The notes beneath the pieces were generated by a model, which saw only the letters and a program-made list of their open reading frames with translations, had not been told where the DNA came from and made no database searches. 64,000 nucleotides of DNA from Dendrocalamus latiflorus (Eukaryota; Streptophyta; Magnoliopsida; Poales; Poaceae), in NCBI GenBank assembly GCA_017311315.1, contig CM029612.1:17863125-17927124 (forward strand). The letters run 5' to 3'. Below, in pieces: positions 22,801 through 34,800 of this stretch (position 1 is its first letter; every line of letters starts with the position of its first letter). The translations under genes and the position numbers were made by a program.

Positions 22801-25800
22801 TAGTGATCTACATCTATTTCCCCTTTGTGTTGTTATTCCATAATAAATGTTCGTTCTAACATCTCGTTAATTGTCATGCCTGCATGATTTCTAGTGAAAA
22901 GTATAAAAAAAGGGAAAAGAAAATAGCGAAGATAGTATTTGATATGTTCTACAACTTGACCAAATATTGTGCTATAACTCTTTTTAGGATGAGAGAAAAA
23001 AAAGCAACAAGCTCATCAAAATATTTAATTTCTATATATTTTCCCTATTTTCTACAGATTGTCTTTTTATCTCTCTCATTTTGGATTCTGGAAAGTGTTA
23101 GACATGGAATATGGTCAAGTTCTAGAACACATCAAACATTATGTTCACTATTTATTCCTTTTTTCATTTTTTCTTTGTGGTATTTTGCAGAAATTTAAAT
23201 CTAAGATACTTTGGACTAGATACCAATGGTATATATCATTGACCTTGGGATAATTTTTTGTGCAGGCCATAAATAGTTTGAAGAATGTTGAATCTACCGC
23301 GCTGTTACAATTCCTTCAACCAATACTTAATATGCTGCTTCATCTTATTGGTGACGGTGGTGAAACCCTTCAGGTTGTTTGTTGGTTTATGTTTCTATTT
23401 TGCAGAATCATTTGCCTCCTTCTCTAACCAGCAGTACATCACATTTACTATTTTTGCTGAGCTATATTTCTTTCTGAGTGTTAATCTTGATAATTTTTCA
23501 CACTACATTTTTTGCAGGTTGCTGCATTTCGAGCCATGGTTAATATTCTAACCCGGTAATATTATGCTTTCTTGTTTGGTTTATGTGCATTACTCTCATA
23601 TTTGTTTGTGCTAGTTTCTTTCTAGAGCTCTAGCATTCCCCTGTTCACCCAACTTATTGAAATCCTATTATTCTAACCTTTAGAAGGCCAAATATTTGCT
23701 GGAGGAAAAAAATCAATGCTTTGGATGCCATTTCATTCACACGTGTCAAAGCCTGATTCTCTTCTCATTGCTTCTGCTCAGTAAAGAGGTGAAGCATTCT
23801 GAGTAAATATAAACTGTTCGGGTGTTGCCTTATGTGAGCACTTGCTGATTCCACCTGCATGTTACAGCACAACAAACACAGGCGTGGATAGCATGTTGCC
23901 ATGCTTGTCTTTAAACGTTAATGCCTTCTTTAACCATGCTATTGTCTTTGTTTCTCCAATATCCATGCTGCAATAGGAAAACCGTTGAATTTTGATTTGG
24001 TTTACAGTAGTTCATCACTCAGGACCGTATATGTGTTAAGGATATAAGGGTATTTGTGGTATTTCCTAATTTCTAGGGTTTAGTCTTGTGTATCTTATGT
24101 ACTATATATATAGCCCTTTGGACTGAGATCAACACATCTAACCTTTATGCGTTCACCCTTCCATGCATCTAACATAGTATCAGTGTATCAGAGCCTAGGT
24201 TAAAACCCTAGGATTTGTTCTTCTTCCGCTGCCGCTGCCCCCAGGAGGAGCGTCTCCACTCCCAGGGTCGGCCATCTCCTCGCTGCCCTGGCTCCATGGC
24301 GATGGAGACTCTCTACTAGCTCCATCGTCTCTTGGGGGTGGCCACCTCCATGTGGCTCGGCGGTGGCTGGCAATCGCTCCTGTCGCAGACGGTGGGGGCC
24401 CTTGTCAACACCTTGTACTGTGTCCCGCAGCCGAGCGCCTTCAGCTTCCTCTCGCTCGGTGGGCCGATCGACGCCTCCGCCTCCTTGAGCTTTGCAAGGA
24501 TGTTGTGGATCAGGCCGCCTCCTTGGGCTCTCCAGATCCCGCCACCGCCGCCCTTGTGGCTGCTGCCTCCCCGCCAGATCTATCAGATACGGACTCCCTT
24601 TCGGCCGCTGATGTGGATGTGCAAGATTGCAAGCCGAGGCTGCCTCTCCCCGCACCCAGCCAACATCGGATCCAGGTGGGAGACAACGCCGCCCTCGCTT
24701 TGCGCCCGCGCGCCGGCCGACTCCAGCCGCTCCATGCTGCCGCCTCCTGGCCGACGCCAAGGTGTCTGGCTCCCCCGCTTTGCTCGCCACCGCGCAAACG
24801 GACACTAGGGAGACGGTGCTCTACGTCGCCGCCCTTCTTGCCTCTTTCTCCGGCGGGTGGCATGGCTGGCTGGCTCTCTCGTCGTGGTTGCGGTGGAGAG
24901 GGGAGAGAACGAGCGGAGGAGCAAATGAGGGCTTTATTAAACGGAGGCTTTTATCCTGCATGTCTCTTCCACGCTCCCCATCTAATGTTCGTCGAAGTCT
25001 ATAAGCCGATGTGGTTGACCTGCTCTTGGCTGTCACGTGCCTCCTCTTTGGCCAATCCTGTGCTGGAGTCTCTTGGCTCATGTCCTGCTCATCACGGTGC
25101 TGATATTTATCTGGGGCTTTATTGTTCCCTTGGAGATGACTGCTACTAGTATTCGCTGCTTTTGAGTCCTTTTCTACTTAGTCTTCTGTTGCGCCCATTC
25201 AAGTCTGTAGCCTCTATCTTTCAGTTCGTCCAAGCCGTGCGAGTCTTCAAATTTTTTTGTTGGTCAACCGATTGCTTTGCTAGCAACGGTCTATTCTCTT
25301 GGATCAAGTGCAGTCCTCTCCGTTTTGCAAGGCTGCAGTCGCTGCCTTCTCTCTGAGCCGCTGCAAATCGTAGAAGTTTTAAGGCCGCCGCTTCTCTCTG
25401 AGGCGCCACCCCGAGTTTTAAGGCCGCCACACTTTCCTTCCATGTTGCTGCTGTTTCGGACTTCGATCTACGCCACCATGCTTTTGGGCTGCTGCACAAC
25501 CCCTGATGGAGATCTTCTGGCCTTGACACAATTTTCAAGAGCTACACACTACGACAATATCTTCAAGTCTTGGACTTTGGATTTTTCCTATTTTAGTGTT
25601 AACCTTGCATTTGAGGGGGGATGTTAAAGATATAAGGGTATTTGTGGTATTTTCTAGTTTATAGGTTTTAGTCGTGTGTGTTCTATATACTCTATATATA
25701 GCCATTTAGACTAAGATCAATACATCTAACCTTTATGCATTTATCCTTCCACGCATCTAACAATATGTAGTTATGTACCTCAAATTGAGTTACAGATGAT

Positions 25801-28800
25801 GTATTTCTCTCGCAGGGTGCAGCAGGAATCATCTGATGGGGCTGAGAGAAATAGGTTTCTTGTTAATTATGTTGATTATGCTTTTGGTGGCTTTGGTGAT
25901 CGGCAAGCACCTGTATATCCTGGTTTATCTACTGTTTGGGGTAGCCTAGCTCGGAGTAAGGTTAGTATGGATTTCTTCTGTCTGTTTTGAGCAATCTATA
26001 GTTCAGTTTGTTCTACTTGATCGCTTGCCATGCTTATTTTATTTGTGAGCTATCATGTATGAATCATATTGCCTCACAGGGGGTATTGCCAACTGTCATT
26101 GCTGCTGAAATATCTTAATTCCTGAATCCTGAATGATGCCCTTGTTGCCACTAGCACTGTTTAATGCCCATGCGCCCAGCGCCCACAGGTGTCGAAAACT
26201 TTATATCATGTAAACACCCATAAACTTAGCATTAGTTTGATCGTCGAAAAGAGATGCAAGCCAGATTCTATTGGTATAAGCGTTAAATTGTCAATGATGC
26301 ATACCACTTGCACTAATAATAAGCATCTGCACCACAGGCTTGTTAACACAACCCGATTTGGTTTTTATCTTTTTACCTCTGCTGTTCTTGCATCCAATAT
26401 ATCCTCTGTTAATGATTGTTTTTGTTATATTGTTCGGTTTATTTGAATCCTCCAGAGGTGACTGTTTCATTCAATAAGCTTGCTTTTAACAGATATACAT
26501 GTTTCTGCTGCTCTGTTTCACCATATACTCTTTTGGCTTTTTAGGCTAAAGGTTATAGAGTTGGGCCCGTCTATGATGATGTATTGGCAATGGCTTGGTT
26601 TTTTCTGGAGCTTATTGTAAAATCAATGGGATTGGAACAAAGTCGTCTCTTTTACCACAATCTTCCACTAGGTAGCACCATGTGTTTATACGGAGTATTT
26701 AATATAGTAGTGCCTGTACATGAATATTTAGAATATTTAATTATATAACAAAGTATGGTTCTGATTCTTTGCTTCCATACTCTAGGTGAGGATGTCCCAC
26801 CACTACAGTTGAAAGAAGGTGTTTTTAGATGTATCATGCAACTGTTTGATTGCCTTCTAACTGAGGTTCATGAGCGCTGTAAAAAGGGTTTAAGTTTGGC
26901 GAAGCGCTTGAACAGCACACTTGCTTTCTTTTGTTATGATCTTCTATCAATCATTGAGCCACGCCAAGTTTTCGAGCTGGTAATGCTGGAAGTCACATAT
27001 AAGCTGTCCCTCTCCCCCTGGTTCTTTGTTATTTATGCTTTTGATGTCTGGGCGTTTGCCAACAAAAGAAGTCCTGCTTTGCTTCAACATTGAAGTGTTC
27101 TGTTTCAAGTGCTACTATTTCATCCTCTTAACATACCTGATCCTTTTTTCCTGTTGATTTGGATATTACTTAAGTTGATTTTTATGAAGTTGCCAGTAAA
27201 CTGGAATAAAGCTAGTGAGGAGCTTCGTCCCAACTCCCAAGTATCTATGCATAAATATCTTTTATATGCTGCTAAATAAATACATCTCTGTTCAGGTTTC
27301 GTTGTATATGGACAAGTTTGCAGGAGTTTGTCAGTCAGTTCTCCATGATTGCAAATTGGCATTCCTGCAGATAACATGTGATCACGATCTTTTTGTTGAG
27401 ATGCCTGGTCGGGATCCCTCTGATAGGTAGATTACCCCCTCTTTGTTGAATTTTTGCTTTTTCAAATGTTCTTGTAGATCTACATTGTGAGTTTTCAAGC
27501 TAGCAAAGTATTAAAATTCTAGTTTTCCAAACATGTTTTAATTGGCCAGCAATGTTAATCAGAGCCTTTAGTCTTTTCGCTCAAGTTTTCTTTACTGCTC
27601 AATAGAAAGGCATTATGTTTTCTGTTGTCCGTAAATATCTTGGAATAGGGATTTTATTTTTTTAATCCTTAATTCCTTATAATGATTATGCTTAGTGTTA
27701 GTTATACATTACCCAATCAAGAAAGCAGTGAATATCTCATGCACTAACATGCTGCTAATCATTTTTAGCCTTATATTTTGGGTGATTGTGTTTTTGAGTT
27801 AAATATCTCCTTGTTTACAGAAATTATCTCTCATCGGTTCTTATTCAAGAGATCTTTCTCACCCTTGACCATGATGATTTATCTCAGCGATCGAAAGTAA
27901 GCATCTCAATTGCAATAAAAATGCTTTGGGTTACCTCTCAATGCATTCTCCCCAACTATTTCAACCTGTCTCACTTGTGATGGCAAATTATTCTTACTTG
28001 GATATGTGAAAATGTACTGTGTTGCAATTATTGTAGGCAGCTCGTATTTTGGTTGCCCTTATATGCAAGCATGAATTCGATGCACGTTATCAAAAAAGTG
28101 AAGACAAGCTGTACATTGCTCAGCTGTATTTTCCTCTTATAGGACAGGTACATGCACATTCACTTCACAGCAACTACCTTGTAATGTATACCAATAATCA
28201 GTAGTTTGTTTCTCTGCAAGATTTAGTGTACACAAGGTTGTGATTACAAATTTCTTTGCTTGTGAAAAACTCTCCTTGTTGCAGATTTTAGATGAGATGC
28301 CTGTGTTCTATAACCTAAATGCTGTTGAAAAGCGAGAAGTGCTAGTAGTCATTTTGCAAATCATAAGGAACTTGGACGACCCAACTCTTGTAAAAGCATG
28401 GCAACAGAGCATTGCTAGAACCAGATTATTGTTCAAGCTACTTGAAGAATGTATAGCCCATTTTGAGGTTTGTACAATGATCTTGTTGATAGTTTAGAAT
28501 GTTGAAGTATTTTTCAATATTGCCAACATCTGTGAGTGTAATGTACCACACTTTCTGATATTATCATCCCCACCAATAAACCTCTGTGCACGAAGGATTT
28601 ATGGCACTCCCTGTTATTCCACTGGTGTGAGGGTCCCAATTGAATGCACCCTGATTGATGGGCCTACACAACAGAGTAAAGGGTTGTGTCCAATGATTTT
28701 GTATGAAATGTTTTGTACACATAGGCTATAGCACTTCTCCTATCCCCACATTTGTTATTTGATGGGCTTTGCCTCCAGTGCTAATCTCTGATCATTCTAG

Positions 28801-31800
28801 TCTGTTGTATTGCACTGGTTTGATGTGCAAGTAACTTTCCAGGTTACTGATTCGAGTACATCCGAATCCAACTTTTTCCTCATTGTGTTCCTGTTGTATT
28901 TTTATGTTTGGACATTTCAACTGAAATGTACACACTTATTTCAAATTACACAAGCACATCCATTTTTAATTGGCATTTGGCAGTATTGCATGATAACAAT
29001 ATCCAATCCATCTAACCTCAGAAAGTTGGTAAAATGGAATCTATGCATTGATTTATTGTTGGTTATGAATCTGCTTTGTTACCATTGAACCATTGTAATT
29101 CTTATAGTTTATTCAAAGTTAAATCTCTTGAATTCTTTCTACAGCACAATAAAACAGGAGACAGTTTGCTACTAGGCTCTAGTTCTCGGAGCCCTGATGC
29201 TGAGCGCCCTGCATCCCCAAAGTACTCTGATCGATTATCCCCATCCGTTAATGTGTATTTGTCTGAGGCTTCACGTCATGATATAAGGGTATGTTGGCAC
29301 ATTATTTATCTGAGCCTAATCCTCCAGCACTAGAATTTTTTACCTGTAGTTATTTTCACAGCGTGAGCAATTGGCATATTAGGTAAGCTCCTGCATGATA
29401 TACTTGGCCTCGTTGGAACTTGGATCATGTTGGCTTGTTTGGAGTATCCTTGGGTACGTCTTGAGTTGGGTTTATAAAACATGTACTGGACCAGGTACCA
29501 GTAGCTTGTCAGCATTGTTTCTTAGTGGTTGTTGGTGGCAAACAATCTAGTTCCAGTTAAGATGCTATTGACTGATTTGGCTGTGAATCCCCAGCAGTTC
29601 AGGACTCTGCATTTTCTGATTTCTCCCATTTTATTCTGAAGAATACATTAAATATACTTCATGTATATGGTACACACTATGTACACCATTACAGAACATT
29701 ATAAACTAGTTCTAATTAATGAATAACAAACTATTTTATTAAACGGAAATACGGCCGATCGTTCAGCGATGTTATCAGCCCTCTGATTATAGTAATCATG
29801 ATGGTACGGCCTGCGACACTGACTAACCTGCGGATTAATCAGCCGGGTTGGCCATTTTTCACAATACTGGTGCCACACACTTTTGACTTTTGCCATTGTT
29901 TTTTGTCTTATTGATTTCATGACATTGGAATCACAGAATTCTTCAGAAAATGCCCGCTGACAAGGTTAAAGGGCTTTGATCAAGTGGAAATGACTTTTAT
30001 GGCCCTTCTAATATGACAAATATTCCATCTTATGCCATTAAAGCTAGATAGCCAACCATCCTTGCCTAGTCACTGAAAACCCCTGTTTTCAGAGGAACAT
30101 TTCAGCTGGTAACACTGGTAATTGATTGAGCACTATGTCATGAACCGGGGTAAACACCACCAAGATGGCCGGATGGCGTCGGCGTAGAACGAGAGGGAGA
30201 GAGACTAGATGTTTAGGCGAGGAAGACTATGATAATTCTCTGATTGATTACAATAGCATGCGGTAGCCTCCTTATATAGATGGCTCCCCCTAACAGATGG
30301 AATCTAATCCCAATCATATCTCTAACAGATATAGTAACTAATATCATATCTCTAACTATATCTCTAATACAAGGAAACCAATCTCTAACTCAAATAGAAA
30401 CCAATCTCTAATTCCTAATAATAACCCAACTAGGCCTTGGGCCCAAGGCCCCACACCCCTGACACTACACCCCTCTCGGACATGCAGCTCGTCCTCGAGC
30501 TGCTAGACGGCGGCCAATGGAAGACCTTCGACGCCGATGTAGAAGACGAACGGTGGCGGGGTGCTGCAGTGGACGGAGACAACCGGACAGATCTAAGCGA
30601 AACAAGGCTAAACGAGGCCTGCAAAATAAAGTTTTTTTTTTTTGGAAATGTAAAAGATTTTTTTTTTTGGAAAAGATTTTTTTTTTTGGGAAAAGATTTT
30701 TTTTTGGGTTTTTTTTTTTGGGTTTTTTTTTATTTCCTTGCCTGACCGGTCGGTTTTAAACCGACCGACACCCATGCTCACATCGGCCAGCAGCGTCGAC
30801 TAAAGGCGCAGAGGGCGACGCAGCAGGCGGCGCGGGCGGCCAGAGAAACGGCGACGCCGCGGCGGAGGTGGCCCGGCGGAGGCGGATCTGGAGCGGCGGC
30901 GGTCGGCGTCTCCGAGCACAGAACCCGCGACGGCGGCGGCTCCGGGCGTTCCACGGCGCGGTCCGGCTGCGATGGCTCCGGAGGCCCACGGCGGCGGCGG
31001 TTCCCGGGCCAGCGGAGCGGCTGCGGCGGCGGCTGCGAACCGCGGAGGAGGATCGGGCGGCGGCGGCCACGGCTCGGCGTACGGCTCGGCGTCGACGGAC
31101 CGCGCGGCGGCGACTTGGGTGGAGGCGGACCCGGCGGCGGCTGCTGCGACGCGGCGGCGGATCCGCCGACGGTGGCCAGAGGCAGCACCGGCAACGGATG
31201 CGGCGACGGCTCTCACGGTGGCGGCGGCTCTGGCAACAGCCAGATCTGGCGGCGGCGCGCGGGCAGAGGCGACCCGAGCGATGGGGGCGGTGACTTGCGG
31301 TCCGGCGGCGACGACGACCGGCGACCGGAGATGGCGGAGAGCGGAAGGGCGCCAGCGGCGACAGACGTTTTCTCGGTGGCGACCGACGCTGGGCGACGGT
31401 GGGTGAAGCGCTGGACGGAGGCACCGGAGAAGATGCTGCAGCGACGGGTTCGTCGGAATCTGGCGGGCTGCAGAGGGGTAGAGGAGGCTCTGGTGATGAC
31501 TGTGGATGTGGTTCTTGTTGTTGTGGGAGATCTGATGTTGGATGATGACGCGCCTTCATGATCTCTTGTAGCTTCTTCATCGCATTTGCATTCGATTCCT
31601 TGATTTCCTTCAACTGCTCGCGGATCTCCTTGCAGAGCGCGATCGCATCGCTCCAACCGTTAGCCATGGTAGCAGAAATCGTGGGAGGGGATCGACTGCT
31701 CTGATACCAAGTTGTCATGAACCGGGGTAAACACCACCAAGATGGCCGGATGGCGTCGGCGTAGAACGAGAGGGAGAGAGACTAGATGTTTAGGCGAGGA

Positions 31801-34800
31801 AGACTATGATAATTCTCTGATTGATTACAATAGCATGCGGTAGCCTCCTTATATAGATGGCTCCCCCTAACAGATGGAATCTAATCCCAATCATATCTCT
31901 AACAGATATAGTAACTAATATCATATCTCTAACTATATCTCTAATACAAGGAAACCAATCTCTAACTCAAATAGAAACCAATCTCTAATTCCTAATAATA
32001 ACCCAACTAGGCCTTGGGCCCAAGGCCCCACACCCCTGACACACTATTTCTCTGAATCTTGCCTGCAAAGTCTGTGGTCCACAAAATTGATGCTTGGCTA
32101 GATTATTTAGGAAACAATTCCAAGGGAAGATGTTTTCTTTGAGGCTCTCAAAATAGGGCTTGACATTTGTTAGATCTATGGAAGAATAGATAAATTAATC
32201 AAGTATTGCACAGCCCAAAGGACAATATATATTACAAGACTCAAGGGATATAAAACCAAAACCTAAAATAGGAAAAGACACTAATACTATTATATCCTTA
32301 ACACTCCCCTCAAATGCAAGGCGTATGCAATAGCATTGCATTTGAAAGGGTTGGCACTAAAATACCACAAAACTGAAGACAAAGCCTTCATAACATCGTC
32401 GTAGTGTGCAGCTCTTGAGAAAAATCGTCAAATACCAAAAGATCTCCATCCAAGGTTGTGTGGCAGCGCATAAAGTATGGTAATGCAGATCGAAGTCCGA
32501 GACGACGACGGCGTGGAAATAAAGCACGACGGCCTTAGAACTCGAGGCAGTGGCTCAGAGAGAAGTGGCGGTCTTAAAACTTAAATGATCTGCAGCGGCT
32601 CAGAGAGGAGCGACGACTGCGGCCATGCGAATAGAAAGGAACCACACTCGATCCAAGAAGATAGACCGTGGCTAGCAAAGCAATCTGCTGACCGACAAAA
32701 AAAATTGTGGACTCGCACAGCTGTAACAATCTGAAAAATAGAAACTACAGACTTGGGTGGACGCAACGGAAGACTCAAAAGGCAACAGATTCTAGCACCA
32801 ACATTCTTCAGCAGCTCAACACCAAGACCAAAGAAAACCAGCCATCACAATAACTGCTGCAGTACCCAATCCAGACTGTACGGCCTTCAGCGTTGTTGCC
32901 ACGTACAAGGGCACCTGGCATTGCACATCAATGCCCTTGCTGCATAAACTCTGAACCAATGACTCTGATAAAAGCAACAGTAGTGTGATGCGCCACAGCT
33001 CAGCAGCAGTGAGATGCACCCAACTGAGAGCCTCCTGGGGAAGCCATTCCTGCATAGGATGGCAAGCGGCTGCATCGGCGGGAGGCAAGACGCGCCTTGG
33101 TGCTCATCGACCGCGGGGTTAGCGGCTGCTGAGGAGGGCCACAAAGGGACTGGCCACTGGTAGCTCCGGTCCCCGGGGCCGTGGCTGCCTTCGGCGGCAG
33201 CTTGGCGGCCCATTAGACTGACTAGGACGTGGAGTGCCAAAACTTCCGGTCGGTGGTGGCGGGGCCATCGTCGGGAGTGACCATGACCACGAATCGGAGC
33301 CCCCGCAGTGCGAAGCTGATATGAGCAAGTCAAATTTCGGATTTGAATCTGGTGGCGGCGTAGCAACCCGCGACGAATCGGAGCGCTCGGGGCGACCAGA
33401 TAGCCTGGCGGTAGCGACGGCGTCGGGAAGAGCCAGATCCGGGCGATGAGCTCCTGTGCTGCCTGAAGATGGTGCGCGGCGATGAAGTCGACGAGCACAA
33501 GCCGGCGGTGATGAGTTGTGCCAAATCCAACAGGGCGGCGACGAGGCAGCGGATGATTGGGAGGAGGCAGGCCGGGGCGGCGGTTGGGCAGATTTGTCTA
33601 GGCGGCGCCGGGAGGGGAGCTGAGCTGAGTTGGAATAGCCTATTGGAGGCGGCGCTAGAAGGTAGGCCGTCGGCAGCAAGCCACTGGCCGAGCCCGTCGA
33701 TGAGGAGAGCGCACGGGCGAAGATGAGATCGACGGCGGTGGTTCTGACTGTATCGATGGCCAGTGGCGATGGGGGTTGACGGATCTGGTCCCAGTGGTGA
33801 CAAAGACAAGCTGGAGATGGCGAGATCTAGCGGTGACGGCCAGCGAATGCGCTGGCAGCAGTGAGGGTGCGTCGGTGGCCGCCCCCGAGAGTGGAGAACA
33901 TTCCTCCTAGGGGCGGCTGCGGCGGAAGATGCACGGAGCTAGGTTTTTAATTGTGGCTCTGATATCATGTTAGATCTATAGAAGAATAGATGAATTGATC
34001 AAGTATTGCACAGCCCAATGGGGCAATATATAGTATAAGACTCAAGGGACATAAGATTAAACCCTAAAATAAGAAAAGATACTAATATCCTTAACAACAT
34101 TCACTAATATCTAGTGAGCCTGCAACAGTGGAACTGAGTCCGTGTCATGCTATAAAGTGTTTTTATGTACTTATTATATATTTATATGTCCACATACTTT
34201 GTTGGTGTTGTGACAAAAAAATCTCCTTGACTATGGCCAATTTGTTAGTTATTTGTTTTCTAATGGTACCTGCTATTTAATGCAGCCTCAGGGAACACCG
34301 GAAAATGGATACATGTGGAACAGGGTTAGTCCTCAACTAAGCTCCCCTAACCAACCCTATTCATTGAGGGAAGCACTTGCTCAAGCGCAATCTTCAAGAA
34401 TTGGATCAACAGCCAGGGCATTGAGAGAGTCTCTACACCCAGTACTGAGACAAAAGTTGGTATGTATAACAATTCTATGTGTATTTTGAAGTCTTTAAAC
34501 TCCTCAATCTGACAGAAAATTCCTACAGGAACTTTGGGAAGAAAATCTTAGTACTGCTGTAAGCCTCGAAGTGTTGGGAATAATTGAGAAGTTTTCGGTT
34601 GCTGCAGCTTCTCGTAGCATCACTACTGATTACGCTAAGCTAGATTGTGTGACATCTATCTTGATGGGTCTTCTATCTAGGAGCCAATCCTTAGCTTTTT
34701 GGAAAGCTTTCCTTCCTGCGGTCTACAATATATTTAATCTCCATGGTGCAACACTGATGGCAAGGGAGAACGATCGCTTCTTGAAGCAAATTGCTTTTCA

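Noticed and set aside
24200..25149. ORFs on both strands in the intron-16 LTR element, considered as a captured gene
   Set aside because: No recognisable domain, and the frames do not persist in the second family copy except for a short segment.
30868..31561. Several + strand ORFs in the GC-rich interior of the young LTR element
   Set aside because: The element reads on the - strand, and these frames are GGC/GCG low-complexity artefacts.
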